Shown here: piece after piece, positions 1 through 13,249 of the stretch
Position numbering within the stretch: the stretch's first letter is position 1
Layout of the letters: every line of letters starts with the position of its first letter
From: Cenococcum geophilum 1.58
Lineage: Eukaryota > Ascomycota > Dothideomycetes > Gloniales > Gloniaceae
Length of the DNA stretch: 64,000 nt
Assembly: GCA_001692895.1 (NCBI GenBank)
Contig: KV748183.1
Span: 1,674,001 to 1,738,000 of the forward strand
Direction: 5' to 3'
Translations under genes and position numbers: made by a program
Notes under the pieces: model-generated
Told to the model about the DNA's origin: nothing
Databases searched by the model: none
What the model saw: only the letters and a program-made list of their open reading frames with translations

Positions 1-3000
1 GTCCAGCATTACCGAGTCTTTAGATGACTTTATTTACATACTTAGTATACTTAGCGCGTGTTTTAGAAAAGATAAGGACGTTATTAAGGTAGGCAGTGCA
101 GCAGTTGTTAAGGGCGTTATATAGAATATAGTTAATATAGTTCTAAAATATAGCGGGTGCGTTATAGAGGCCGGATAGTATAACTAGCATTTTATAGAGT
201 CTAAACCGGGTAATAAATGCTATAAGCTACTTATAGCCCTTTATAATCCGGATCCGGTTAAATACAGTAATTATATTAAGTTTAGTAAAGTATTTAGCAC
301 TATAAAGTGCGTTAAGTGTCTTATGGATTAGTAGTAGTAGGTACTAATTCTTAATAGTAACTGTATTTAGGCCTTAGTAGTTATAGTAGATTCGTATACT
401 GCCGCTAGGCTTAGCAGCAAGGAGGAGTAATACGGCAGCTAGTAAGGTTAATTCGCGGATAAAACCCTTATTTAATATCTTATTAATCCACTTCTTTACA
501 TACCTAAGTTTAGTAGATAAAAGTGGTTTATTTTTATAGTATAGGGCCTAGTTTCCGGGGATAATCTTAATTTTATAGTCCTATAGTTGGTAAGGGGGCA
601 GCTTATCTACGTTTTTAGGGAGGAAGTACTTAATATGTTTATAAAACTCCTTTAGTAGGCGTTATAGAATATCTTCATGGGTTAATCCCGGTTTGCTTTT
701 TAGGAATTTTTTAATATTAATATTAACTATCTTCCAATATAAAAGCTTGGGTTTGGTTTTTAGATTTATTTTAAGGAAGTTATAGAAATAGGGGGGGAGC
801 ACTTTATAGGCTTCCTTTATTGTATAGTTACCTTCTACTAGCCGGCGGAAAGACCTTTTTAATAGGTTTAGTACTTCTATTAGGCCTATAGGTAGCTCTT
901 TAAGCAGCTATTAGTGCTTATCTTATTTAACTAGTTCTACTAGCTCTGCTATATAGATCCTTATTACCTTTACATCTTTTTATTTATAGAACTAGGTAAA
1001 ATTAATAGTATAAGTGTATTTAATATTGTCTAGGTTAGGGCGTATTTAGTTCTCTAGTACTACGGCTAGGCTAGTATAGCTTAGTTAGCCCAGGGGGACG
1101 GAAGCGAGGCGGCGGCCCTATATAGTACGCGCGGGAGACGGGTATAAGGTTAGGCGTTACAGTGGCGCGGTTTCTATTATCCGGGTCTTAGTAGTTCTAT
1201 AGCCAGTCCTTACTATAACGCGAGCTATAGTGTACGTATATAGTATATGGCTTAGTTCTGGGTATTAGGCTAGGCGGCTAGGGTTTAAATAGTGCCTAGG
1301 TTAGGGTTAAATTCTTAATAGTGGCGGCGTAAAGCGGACCTTCTTCCTAGGTCTCAGCAGGGCTAGCTAGCCCATCGTTTTGGTCTTAAGTGCTAGGGTA
1401 GTCCAGTCTTCTACTATCTTATTTCTTTGCAGCTATATAGGCTCCCCTTTATTAGGAATGTCTTCTACTATTAAGGCTTTATATATAGTCCTAGGCACTA
1501 GGCTTAGTAGTACTAAGTGTCTATATAGGGCGTCCCTACTACCGTCGGTTATCCCTTACGGGAGGTAGTGCCTAAAGTAGTAGTCTAAGTTAAAGCGGAT
1601 CTTAAGTTTCCTAAAGCTAGGACAAGGCTTATGCTTCTAAAGCTAAGGCATACCTAGGATAATTAGGGTAATAGGCGAGAGTTTAGTAATAAAAAAGAGT
1701 ATAGCTTTAGTATAGAGGCCAATTAATATTTAGGCGGTAAAGTAGTCCGTAATAAGCGAAGTTAGAATGCCGTTTATAAGGCGCAGTGGCCTAGGTACTA
1801 GCAGCTTCTTAATTATAACGTTATACTTTCTTATAATAGACTCTGCGTCAGTAAATGCTATTATAGTACTACCGGAGTCTACTAGGCTTACTGTATTAAT
1901 ATAAACTTAGGGGTATAGGTTACGTAATAAGGAGAGTTAGGTTTAAATAAGGATTAATTTCTTATTACTGTTTGCTAATTTAAGATTAAGTAGTAGCTTA
2001 CTAATAGAAAGGACTAATTAATCTAGTAATAGGGACCTAATCTTCTTATCTTCCTCCTTATATGGTTTAGACCCTTAGACGCGACTTAGTCTAAGGGTTT
2101 ACCTTTTAATAACTAGGGTACGGGGCTGTCTTAGCGGGGCGGTCTAGTGTCCGTCTAGCTGGCGGTATCGGTATTAGTTTTAGTTGGGGTATAGGAAAAC
2201 AATACCTTACTAATAACGTAGCCGTGTTTATATTTGCTAGCGCGGAGTCGCTAATACTAGGCGTTATTAACGGGTTAGGCTCCTATATAGGGTATAGTTT
2301 AGAGTAACTAAGCCATAAGGTTAAAGGGGGGGGGGGGGTCGTCCGCCGCGGCTATAATAGGCTCCGCGGTTACCGCGTCCATAATAGACTCTACGGTTAC
2401 TATATCCGCGGTTATTAATTCGCGTTATTTAATGGGGTGGCATTAGGACTAGGTTTGCTGTCTTAGCGGGGTTATAGGCGTCTTTTTAGTGGCCGGGTAG
2501 GCTATAGGTAAGGTATAATCTATTATTAACGCGGCGCTTGCGCTCCATGTCTAAGATTCTATTAAGGTCTATAGGTTCTCTAATTACTACTAGGGTTAGG
2601 GTTAATATAGGGGCAGAGGCTTAGGCAGGTAGGCGGTAGTTAGCGTTCTTCTTAAGGTTAACTTAGTATGTATAGTTCGTAAGGTTCTTAGCAAATATAT
2701 CTATCTGCTTACTCTAACCTATATAGTTACTATTATTGATTTCGTAGGTAAGTCTAAGTACCAGCTCTTCTATCTTTAAAGAGATAAACTTTTAAAGTAG
2801 GTCTACCTTCTATTCGTTTATCTTCTTAGCGCGGATTATTAGCTTATTAAGCTCTCCCTTTTAGGACTAGTAATTACGCTCGCCCTAGGGGAAATAGTTA
2901 AGCTTGTTTTTTGCGACCTAGGTTATATTAAGGACCTTATAGTAGGTAGTAAGGTCTTTAAGTATATCTTCCTTAGTAGGCCATTTCCACGTAGATGTGT

Positions 3001-3751
3001 TATTTGGGTTCTTATATATAAGCTTTAGGCCCTACTTAATAAACTTATAGGCCTTATCCTCTAGTATATCTAAGATGTAAAGGATCTGGGACTAAACTAT
3101 ATTAAAGTAATCTTAGTCCCAGTTAAAGACTCCCTTAATCTTAATATACTAGGTTTTAAAATTAGCCTATTATTTTAGTAGGGTGCCTTTTCCGCTAAAT
3201 ATTGGCGGGTCTTTAGATCTTCGTTTTTTCTACTAGGTTACTACCGTTATTATAGGGGTTAATTATTTTAGAACGGCGATAGTCTCTACTTAGGAGTTAA
3301 TAGTTTCTATCTAGGAAGTAATAAGGGCACTAAGGTTTTCGTTAGCTTTCTTATTAGCAGTGTTTATATTATATATACACTATAGTCCTACTTTAATATT
3401 ATTAAGGAACTTATTGGTATAGTTAATAAGGGTAAGGTAAGCTTTACTAGGCTTAAAGGTCTTAGGGTATAGTAGGGAGCGGCGAATTATCTACGCGATA
3501 TTAGGGTATATCTCTATAAAGAGGTCTACAAAAACGTCGCGGGGGTTCTAAGTTTCGGCTATTTCGGCGTCATTAGTGTCGCCTATTTAGGTGCTAGGTA
3601 AAAACTAAGGATTATTTTAGGACTGTGCTGGGGACGTATCGGTTTCAGTAGAGGCGCGCATAGGTCGCGATTGCTCTAGGGCGGAGGTTAATTGGCTAGG
3701 GTACGAGGAATTAGTAATTATAATAGGGCGTAAATTAAAGATACCACAAAC
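1..3751 (-). pseudogene. Ty3/Gypsy element A, gag-pol remnant (partial at window edge)
   Basis: Decayed gag-pol of an LTR retrotransposon on the minus strand, truncated by the left edge. Reading down from 3715, a gag-like frame runs to about 2500 and includes 'PPIFSGKGTL' and 'QILYILDILEDKAYKFI' (about 3210-3040). An aspartic protease follows at about 1882-1600 with an undamaged active-site stretch, 'VDSGSTIIAFTDAES'. The start of the reverse transcriptase lies at about 620-1, with 'ILNKGFI' and a degraded primer-grip region. The gag, protease, RT order is the normal Gypsy order. Many TAG/TAA codons interrupt the frame, as RIP would cause. The RT catalytic core, RNase H, integrase and 3' LTR would lie left of the window. 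Not functional as it stands. Confidence 0.85.
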
Positions 3752-4176
3752 TGTTATAGTGCTGTAATAAAGTAGACTAAATAACTACGTTATAGTATAA
3801 AGAGGGGAAGAAGGTAGAAAGGGGGTATTGTATATAAATAGTAGGGCTGGCCGCTAAGTCACTAGTGGTGGGCCAGCTAACAGTAGGAAACAGTACAAGA
3901 CAGTATAAAACAGTATACGTCAGGTCAGTGCCGTAATAGGCTTTTAGGAAGGGCCTAGAAGCCCTAAAAATAATATTCCTAGTATAAATTAATAAATAGG
4001 AATGCAATTCTAGTAAAATACCCTATTAACTCTATGCTATATATATAAAAAGGCTAAGGACCCATTTTGCCTTAGGCCGTAGCCCTAATCCTTATAGTTT
4101 CTAGAGCCTATCTATTCTATATCTAATTTAACCTATTTACTCTTTTTATAAGCTTTCTTTATAGGTCGCGATAACA
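3752..4176 (-). repeat. 5' LTR of Gypsy element A
   Basis: A 425-bp segment that reads on the minus strand from TGTTATCGCGACC to GCACTATAACA, so the ends are TGTTAT...ATAACA, typical of an LTR. It lies directly upstream of the gag frame of A (minus strand) and abuts the chromodomain end of element B. The partner LTR is outside the window, so the boundary rests on the termini and on the gag position. The target duplication cannot be checked. The internal open frame at 3777-4007 is not a gene. Confidence 0.7.
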
Positions 4177-7100
4177 CTATAGTATTAGAGCGCTTTCTGT
4201 AATTTATAAATTATAGACCTTAGTCCTAATATTCTTTTAGAATATCTTCGTAATAATTAAGGTAATCCTTTAGTTCCTATATAGAGTCCTTAGCGGGCTA
4301 GCCTAGCCATTTAACTTTATATTAAAGCTTGTTCTTAACAGACTTATAGCGTAATATAGCTTTAACCTTATACTACTCACCTACTACCTTAAGGTATTTA
4401 ATTAGGCCTAGACGGAAGTTCTTTTTTAGCGGTAGTCTATGCTATAGCTTTAGTAGGTTTATATAAAACACTAAATGCATATAGGCTATAAATAGGGGTA
4501 GCTGGAGACGATAGGCTAGCTTATTAATTCGTTCCTTAACTTAAAAGGGACCTAGGTATCTTATATTAAGCTTCTTTAATAGTTAACGGGTCTTAATATT
4601 TGTTAAACGTAATAAAACCTTATCGCCTACTCTAAAATGCTTATTTTAGTACTTATGGTTATACTAAAGTCTTTACTGCTCTTAGGCATCTTATAGGCTC
4701 TGCTTTATATACTTTTATTACTCCTCCTATTCCTAGAGGTATCCTTATACTCTCTAGTAAATATTCTTAGACTTTCTAGTAGGATCCTATAACTAATTAT
4801 ACGGCCTTAGCCAGTAATTATTAGGTATACTATTAAACCTAAATAGTTAAATGCTATAGGCAATCTGGATTAGTGCATACTTATACAATATATATTGCTT
4901 TAAATTATAAGCGTACTTTATATACGGAAGTAGCTTATACTAGTTATCTTACTAGTAGTTTAAATATATTTATAGGTAAGACTCCAGTTCCTAGTTCTAG
5001 CATTCTATTTACCTATAACAGTGCTAGGGCGCATTACCTGCCAAGTTCTGCCATATTCTGCCACTTATTATATTGTCGCATACTATCTAGTACTATTTCT
5101 TACTGTCTGGTACTGTTTCTTACTGTTAGCTCGCCTACTATTGGCTCGTCTACTGCTAGCGCCTTGGCGACTTACGCTACCTATTTGTTAACACCAGCCC
5201 TCGCGACCCCCTTTCCTTCTCCTTAGCTTAGTATCTTTATTAGATAGCAATCCACAAGCTTCGGTTTAGAGGCATTTATGCGAGCCGTTATATTACCCAT
5301 CCGTTTATAAATAGAAAGCTATACTATAATGGTGGTCTATCTTTAAATAAAAGCATAGATCTGACCAGTACTAGCTTATAAAGACGCTGCCCCTATCGGT
5401 AATAATAGAGTACGGCTAATTTACTTTAAGAAAGCATTTCTCCTTAATTAGGCTAACAAGCGCTTATATATTAATTATCTTATTAATAGGAAGGTATTAG
5501 ACGTACTTTAAACCCCTATTAATAAGTATAAGAACCAAATCGTATATTCGTCCTTAGCTATCTTTAAATAGCGGGAGATCCGTAATAAAGTCCATAGTAT
5601 AATATTGCTATAGCTTACTAGTAGGGGGAACTAATTTAAGTAGACCCTATGGCTTATACCTACAGATCTTATATACTTAACACTTCTTATAATAGCTAAT
5701 ATACTCCTTTACTTCCTAATTAAGCCTTAGCCAATAGTATTTACGCTAAAGTAATTCTATTATCTTTGCTTAACTATAGTAGCCGCCTAAAGGATTATTA
5801 TAATTTTTTATAAGAATCTTCTATTATAAATTTGCTTCTTATAGCACCCAAACCTTACCACCTTTACGCAGTAGGCCCATCGGGTCTAGTTCTTAATAAT
5901 AGCGCTTAGTAGCTTCCTTTCCGTTATATTTCTAGTCTACTTCCATATTAAGAATAGTATAGAAAGCGTCCCTCTATTATACCTTATAGATGAAATCCAT
6001 TAACCTTTTAGATAGTTTTTAGGTAAAAGCTATTTCGTCCTATACTGCTCTAAGTATAAGACTAGATAGTACCATAGATCTTATAACTCTTCGATACGCA
6101 TATATTAGAAAGGCCGCTATAAGGTTAAAGTCCTTTAGTTATTATAGGGCTCCGAGTTCCAATTGCTCTATAGCTTCGCTATTAGTTTAAGGGGATAGCT
6201 TAGTAATTAGAGATAGTATATTACTAGGTTCCAAGAATATATTAGGGACGTCCTATCTAGGTATATTTGGACCCTCATTAGTAACGGATTAGGTACTAGT
6301 TAGAATATTAGTAAAAACCAATAGGGCTTATACCGCCTAAGACTTAGTATATAGAGCCATAGGTGCTTAAGCATCCTATACCTAGAGCTTATTCTATAAT
6401 ATAGGAAGTAAGATATCTATTATCTGTTTTCCTTCTCTCGTTTTAAAGCCTTTAGTATAGTCTAGCCGTTATAATAGTCCATTAATAGGGTTGTTTTCCC
6501 CTAGCTTATATTTAATTTTAAAATTAAATCGCGTAAGCTCCTCTGCCTATCTGGCTTATTAAGGTATAAGCTCCTTTATAGTTATAAAATAGTGTAGATT
6601 ATAGTAATCTAAGAGTATATAAGTGGTATAGCTCGCGTACTTAAGATAGTGTCGCCACTGTTTAAAGTAGTTAACTATAGCTAGTAGTTCCTTGTCGTGG
6701 GTATAATACCTAACTTTAGGTCCCTAGAATTTTCTATTATAAAATGCTACTAGTCTCTAATAGAGCTGGGTAGTATTTAAATGCCTATTAGGTTACAGTA
6801 GGATACTAATAAGGGCAAAATTTAATACATTAGTAATTATTATTAATGGCTAATCTAGGTTAAAATGCCGCAGTAATAGAGCTTCTATAAACTTTACGCA
6901 AAGTTCCTAAAAGGCCTCTTAACCCTTTCTAGGCCATAACCATAGCTTATACCATTTAGTTAGTCCCTTCTTAGTTTTCTTCCTTACCGCCTTTAAGCTT
7001 TTTACTCCTTAGGTTAAGTCTTAGGAAGCTTCCGCAATATAATTAAATAAGTATTAGGTGACGTCTAAGTAGTTATAAATAAAGCGCCTATAGAAATTGG

Positions 7101-9450
7101 CAAAGCCTAGAAATACTTAAACATCCTAATAGCTCTCTAGCTCCGGCCACTCTTAGATCGTCTACACCTATACTAGGTCTATAACTACGCCTATAGGCAT
7201 TATAATATAACCTAGGAACTCGACCTACTTAGTATTAAAAATATACTTTAACGCCTTAGCGTATAGGCCCCAATTATCTAAACATTCTAGCACTTCGCGG
7301 ATATATTACTTGTGCTAATCCTCGTCTTTTAAGTAGATTAGAATATTATCTAAATAGATAATATATATACGGTTAACTAGTCCCCCTAAGGCTCTGTAAA
7401 TATATAATTAGAATATTATAGGCGCATTAGCTAGCCTAAAAGGCATCACTAAATACTTAAAGTGGCTATATTAGGTCTTAAAAGCGGTCTTCTACTTATC
7501 CCCTTCTTTAATACGGAGCCTATAATAGGCGTCTTATAAATCTAGCTTCTTGAAGATCTTCGCCCTAGATAGTTAATCTAGCATTTCACTAACTAGTAGT
7601 AATAGGTAACGGTTCTTAATTATAATCTTATTAAGACCGCGATAGTCTACGCATAGCCTTATAGTCCTATCTAGTTTTAGAACAAAGAGGATCGGCGCGC
7701 CTATTAGTGACTTACTGGGCTAAATCTACCCCTTTTCCAGTAAACTATTAAGGTACTCCCATAGGATCTTAAGCTCTTTATAAGAGAGGTTATAGATAGA
7801 AAGGTTTAATAGTTATTTGCCTTCTTCTAGATCAATTATATAATTATACTCCAAGTTTTATAGTAGGACTTTAGCTCTCCTGCCTGAAAATACCCTTAGT
7901 AAGTCCCTTAGGCCTACTAGAATATTTAATAAATTAGGGTCGCGTTTATCCTCCGCGTTATTATTAGGTAGGTCTTAGAGCTCCCTTAGGATACTTATAG
8001 TCAGCGTTATACGCTATAGTGGTTACTCGTATATAGTTGCCACCGTATATTATACCATTTCATATAGTAGCTAATAAAAGGTAGGGAAATCCTTAACGCA
8101 TTATTTAAGGTGCCGTAGTATACTCTTCGCATATTACTTAAGCCAGAGTAACCTATAGCGGTTAAAGTATCTCATAAGATCCTTAAGATCGCTGCCTCCT
8201 TATAATATCTCTATAACCTATTTAATAGTTCCCCGTAGGGTCTCCATTATAAAGAAGTTATTACCTATACCAGGCTTTATACCCATCTTGCTATTAAATA
8301 AGGGTTAGATCTAATACTCCTTTAGGTATAGAGTGTATACTATTTTACCTAGGGCTATATTCTCTAGGATATATTTTAGGCTTATTAGTAATATACGCCC
8401 TTCTAAATCTTTATTATTCTACTATTTAAAGGCTCCAGTCTTAAAGCGTATCTTAGGATCTACTTCTATAAGCTAAGGGTATCTAAGGATAAGGTTATAA
8501 CCTATAAAGTTAGCCACCTAAAAGGGTTATGGGCCGACTACCTTAGTACGGTTATATATGTCGGCCACTAATACTATAAGCTTATAGGCACTATATAGTT
8601 TAATCCAATGCTTATCTAGAAAGCCTATAATAGGTTTCCGCCATCTTTATAATAGGATAAGTATATACTCTTTTACCAAATTATATTATATAAGATTAAT
8701 TTCGGCGCCGCTATTATATAGTGCTTAGAACTAACGCACCTTACCTATAGGGAGTGTTATTTCCAGCTTAACAGCAATACGGAGAGTCTTTCCTTCTATA
8801 TCTTGCCCTAGTTATAGCCAAAAGAGGTCTATAACTAGGGCTTTTCTTTTTTTAGATTGTTAGTGCGGTTATTACTCTACTTATTTTTCTAATAGGATCT
8901 ACCTTTAGAGTTTTCTCTTAACTTTTTAAAGTATTCCCATCAAGGTACCGGACGGGTATTAGGTTAACCCTAGAAGTCTTTCCTATTATTTAAGGCTCCT
9001 AACTTTAACCCTTTTAAAGTTCTCTTTAAGAACGGCTTCTTTAATGGTTGGGTCTGCCCTATATTACTACTAGAGTGCCCGCGCTTCTAGTGACCCCCCA
9101 GCTTTCTACTAGAAGAGGTTTAGTTTCTTACTATATCTTTAGCGTTTAGAACTACTCGTTCGAAATTTATATATATAGTAATCCGTAATAGGGCTCCTAT
9201 ACGCTTTATTTTATTACAAATTAATAAAGGGTGTCTGCGTTTTCCTTAGCAGTAACCGTAGGTGTGCGAGAGTCTTTAAGCTCCTGGAGCATCTAGGTAT
9301 TAGGGCTCGTTTAGCCGTCTTACCCAAAGGGTTATATTATCGCAATCTCTTACTATTAGAGGGACCTTCCTGCCTTTACGCGACAGCTTTCTATAAGGTA
9401 TCCATAGAGTTTCTATTTAGGTTATTGCGAGATTTTTAAGGGAGGATAGT
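4177..9450 (-). pseudogene. Ty3/Gypsy element B, chromodomain-type pol remnant
   Basis: Minus-strand pol with the standard domain order. The protease lies near 8693-8726 ('SGAEINLIQYNLVKEY'). RT runs about 8200-7200 with 'KLDL', 'YLVMPFRLANAP' and '[15 protein letters not shown]' (about 7363-7320), followed by RNase H (about 7150-6550). The integrase zinc domain is at about 5900-5660 and the core starts with 'MDFITDLP' (about 5600). The integrase C-terminus has 'FRVGDKVLLRLTNIKTR', followed by a chromodomain with 'YKVKWLG' (about 4370-4210). The catalytic YLDD has become YLDN, and stops occur throughout. The integrase is interrupted at about 4865-5250 by another insertion. Sequence at 8750-9450 is upstream of the protease and probably belongs to gag, but no clear zinc knuckle was found. 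No LTR of B was identified: A occupies its 3' side and its 5' side is lost. Confidence 0.85.
4865..5250 (+). mobile_element. LTR-like insertion inside the integrase of element B
   Basis: Element B's integrase frame reads through 'FYLXTDG' at about 5330-5290 (X is an in-frame stop), is lost over roughly 385 bp, and resumes near 4860. The intervening DNA has a different composition, with an open frame on the plus strand. It contains a block at 5085-5165 closely resembling the LTR of element A on the opposite strand (TACTGT..TACTGT..CTGTTAGCT repeated triplet pattern). The simplest reading is a solo LTR or short non-autonomous relative of A, inserted in the opposite orientation. Exact ends and a target duplication could not be fixed by eye. 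Confidence 0.5.
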
Positions 9451-11330
9451 AGTTATAAACAAAAGATGTAAATAAATAATCTGGTCCTTAAAGCCGACTA
9501 CCCTTTTAAAAAAGAGTAGGAAGAATTTAAATATAAGGGGATCTTATAAATAGGGGGCTATAAGGACACAATTGTGGAATAGGATAGATTAGTAAAAGAG
9601 ACGAATCCTTAAGGAGGTAAGGCCTCTAGGATTATAGAGACTATATACTACAGGCATATGCCTCTAGTATATAACCGGCGACTATCTAAGGGGCGTCTAG
9701 GGGTTGTCCTAAGGGCAATCTAAGGTGTCCGCAATAATATCCCTTACAAATACTAAGCTTAAATATCCGCGTATGCCGGAGATTAATATTCTACTATTTA
9801 TAAAGACAATGTATATAAACCTAGGCCCTATTATAGAGAGCGAGGCTTCTATAAATGGCAACTACTATATACTTAAGACAATCTTCCTAGAGTAACTATA
9901 GCTTAATTATAATAACGATTTCTAGGACTGATTATATCTAGTATATAGTAACTAGAAAACCGTAAAGCTTATATACACCTATAAGCGGGAGTAGGCGGAG
10001 GCTGCGCTCTTATATAATAGCTATTATTAGGTACTACCTATTCTAGGTCTTTAGCACCTCCGGTTAAACTTCCTATATATAATTATAAGGACTTTTTTTA
10101 GTAGTAAGCAATATACGCAGTAGTACTCTACGCTCTATACTTATATAAATTACCTTAGGCAACGAAATATTCCTATAAAGCGCCCTCCCTTTTACTATCT
10201 TAAAGAGCTAGTACTACATAGTTTTAATGCCGTCATTATTGCACTCTTCTTAATATATATCCGTAATAGGCTTAATATCTATAAAGAAGATGCGGTTAAA
10301 AGATATATTAAATCCTTAATACCTAAGCAGTTTCTATAGTATATTAAGGATATCCGCGTAGCGGGTTTTAGCTCTAAAGTTAGCTATAAGGCTAATAAAT
10401 TAGTTCCTTCGCAGCCCTCTACCCGCGGAGGTTCTTAGATTATAGATTAATTACTTATAGTACCTAGCTCTGCTACTATAAGCTAGCCTACTTAGATTAT
10501 TAACATAAAGTTCTTTAATTATATTTGGTATTTATAGGTGGTTAAAATATATAAAGTATTAAAATATACTATTAAGTATGCGGATATTAGCCTTTTAAAG
10601 TGTGCAATTGCCCACCTTTGCCTTTACTTTACCGGATTAAGAAGCCATAACTATATATTTAAAATAATGTACTTCTAAAGGTTAATTATAACAGAGGCGT
10701 ATAATCTAGTACTTTAGTGGGCTATATTTGCGAACGGGCTAATTAATAATTACGGAGAGCTAAATAGCTTTTTTAAAGCTAATTGACTTAATAAACTACT
10801 AAATCTTTAGCTAAAGGAGTTACTCCAATTACGCGGAAACTCGACCTTTAAAATAGACTCTCTATTTAGGTAGAGTGTTCTTACTATAAGCTATACTAGA
10901 CCTCTTTATGCTAAGTTTAAGAACGCGTTTAGTAAGCGGACGATATCCAATTATATAATTAAGTCTCCTGCGGTTAATATCCAGTCCCTTATAAATATAA
11001 TTGCTAAGGATTTAATTATACGTTAGCGTATGCGGGACGTTGGGTTTAAAGCACCTACTATTCTTTAACTTAGATTAAAGCGGCTCTTATAGAGCGGCAT
11101 TACTAATTTTAATATGCGGATGTCTTATATTAGCGGTTTACTATATAACCCTTATAAGGACGGATTTAATAAGGCTACAGATAATATACTAGAGGACTTT
11201 TAAATACTTAGGCTTATAGTACGTTTCTGTCTTAATATATTAAGCAAGTTCTTTTTATTAATATTAACTCTAGCTAGCGTATAATCTTTTTAGCGCGTAG
11301 TATATAACATAGCGGTAAGCTATTTTATAG
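9451..11330 (+). pseudogene. DUF6589-like protein, RIP-degraded
   Basis: A plus-strand frame readable from about 9770 to 11330 through scattered stops. Recognisable stretches are 'EASINGNYYILKTIFLE' (about 9855-9905), 'LYLVYSN' followed by a basic segment and 'HLRLNFLYIIIRTFF' (about 10060-10105), 'SFNAVIIALFLIYIRNRLN' (about 10220-10275), and a C-terminal part with 'FTGLRSHNYIFKIMYF' (about 10630-10680). The arrangement (aspartate-rich GDQLT-like site, then W.L.....LWHL..N.LY, then a C-terminal TGLRS block) resembles the fungal DUF6589 family, whose function is unknown and which is often seen in repeat-rich fungal DNA. This was recognised from memory, not from a search. The first 300 bases (9451-9750) show no frame I could assign. 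The gene stands next to tandem unit D1, convergent with the D genes. Confidence 0.6.
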
Positions 11331-13249
11331 TGCGGATATCTTTATATTAGCTTATACGGATATTATTATCTTAGCTTATACGGATATTATAATATTAATT
11401 AAATATATCTATTAAATGTAAGGCAGAGACTTAATTCCTACGTATATAGTAGTAAAAAGGTAAGAGCTACTATTTTATTATTATAAACTAGCAGTAATAG
11501 CTAACCCGCAGTAATAGCTAACTTATATCTACTTATATTCGATATCTGGTAGCCTAGTATTGTATATAAGTATAATAATACCACGCCTTAGGAACGTAAG
11601 CTTATCCTTTATCTTACTTAGAGAATCTTTAAACTTATTAAACTGGCGATCTATAGCTCGAATATCTTTTGCTATATTAGTTACCCGTTTACAAACTATA
11701 TTAATACGCGCGGAAATAGCAATTACTAAATATATCCTAATAGATCTAGTGCTAGTAGAAGCGGTAGTAGTACCTAGCGTGCTAGTAATTGGCGAAAGAG
11801 TTAAAGGAGTAGCGGCAGGGCGGGTGCCTCTACGGCCGCGCGTACTACTGTAAGTAGGAGTTTTAATTAGGGGGGAGGTCTTAGTAGGGGGGAAAGGCAT
11901 AGTAGCGCGGGTGGGGATGGTGCGAGAATAAAGCTATATGGATATTAGCAATATCCGTATTATTAATACGCGGATATTATACTTTCTTAGTAGGTATTTT
12001 AGCTAGACTATTAGCAGAAGCTAACTTTATACGTTTTTTACCCTAAGGCGTAACTAGCTCTAGATTTAGTAAACTTTTTTATACGAGTATTAGCTAATAG
12101 AATAACAGTATACTATTAGCATATACCTTTCCGCATAACCTATTACCTACATAATATCTTAAGCATGTACCCCTAAAATGAGGCCTAGAGTCCTTCTTGT
12201 AAACGCGATATTTGTGGCTATGCTTTTTATATAGAGTATATAGCGGGTTGCGCAGCTTACTAAAGCTACCCTTAATATTCTAAACGTGTGTTAATATCCA
12301 CTGGCGACTTTCCTTTATGTTCTCCTAAACACTAGCTTTTAGAGTGTACTGTTTATTTATTAACGGCACTTGGATAGAAAGGCGCTTATTTATATTTATG
12401 GTACTATAAAGATTATAAGGGCTGCGGAGATTATAGGAGTTAGCGTTATTAAGATTTTTATCTTTACCGCTATCTAAAGATTCACTATTTAAAGAAACCT
12501 TCTAAATGTCTAGGTTACTATAAGAGGTAAATTAGTAGATAAGATATTAAAACAGTATAACTAATATATACGATTTAATGGCTATTTTAGTCTTTAGATT
12601 TATATCAGCAGCCTTTTTAGCCTACTTTTTAAGAAAAGAAGATAAATAAGCCTTATTAAGCCTCTTTTTAGAGGTATTAGGTGGCGGTAGTAGAGAGGCA
12701 GATAGTAAAGAAGCGGACGGCGAAGAAACTAACGGCAAAGTAGTCTACGGCAAAGATGCAGGCAGTAAAAAGGTACGCGGATTTTTAGCAGATTTTACTC
12801 TATCTATTTTATTATCTACTAAATCCTATAAAGAGCGCTTCGGTATATATTTTCTAAAATTATATTAGCTATAGGTATAATTTAGTATTAGAAAGCTTAC
12901 ACTTTAGAAATAAAGCCTAAAGGCTTAGTAAGAGCAGCTATAGCGTGCTTAATAGCATCCTTATTTATTTTGCGTATATTAAGTTCCTTAACTACCTAGC
13001 TGCTGTTATTCGTATTAATATCGTTTATAGGTGTAAATAAAGGCATTATAGATAGTAGAATACGAAGGGATAGTAGATAAAATAGCAATGATAAAGTTTA
13101 TAGTGCGGTGCTATAAGGTAGAAGGTTAGTAGAGGAAGAAGAGGTACGGAGGTTAATTAAAGGTAAATATTTAAGCTACCGATTTTATTAAATTAGCTTT
13201 CTAATAAATAATTGCTACTATGGTAACTTACCTTAATAATTATTAACGG
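11331..13249. repeat. Tandem unit D1 (1.92 kb)
   Basis: First copy of a directly repeated unit; the second starts at 13250 with the same TGCGGATAT sequence. The copies align along their length: for example the 'cttatcctttatcttactta' block at about 11600 and again at about 13565, and the 'tatattagctataggtataa' block at about 12863 in D1 and about 31766 in D2. Differences are largely transitions. The unit starts with a short internal direct repeat built on 'cttatacggatatt' (11345-11395). It contains an imperfect palindrome 'ggatattagcaatatcc' (about 11940). No inverted or LTR-type termini were found, so D1/D2 looks like a tandem duplication rather than two separate insertions. Confidence 0.75.
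11529..13065 (-). pseudogene. Unrecognised protein of unit D1, degraded
   Basis: A minus-strand frame can be followed over much of unit D1. It starts near 13045 with 'MPLFTPINDINTNNSS', runs through a Pro/Ser/Leu-rich linker (about 12790-12660) and a basic stretch with 'HSHKYRVYKKDSRPHFRGT' (about 12230-12170). It ends with 'FLRRGIIILIYNTRLPDIEY' (about 11590-11532). The last part, 11529-11900, is still open and is rich in Thr/Ser/Pro followed by a Lys/Asp/Ile-rich, possibly coiled-coil, tail. I do not recognise the family. The same protein is recognisable in D2, which argues that it was once a real gene. It faces the DUF6589-like gene and lies upstream of a RecQ-like helicase on the same strand once C1 is removed. 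Confidence 0.5.

Noticed and set aside
3777..4007. Small open frame on the minus strand
   Set aside because: It lies fully inside the LTR of element A and has no protein features.
9451..11330. Alternative reading of the DUF6589-like region as a hAT or other DDE transposase
   Set aside because: No BED finger, no DDE spacing and no terminal repeats were found. The LWHLRLNFLY-type segment fits DUF6589 better.
11560..11853. Plus-strand open frame opposite the D1 gene
   Set aside because: It is the shadow of the minus-strand frame 11529-11900, whose counterpart is also found in D2.
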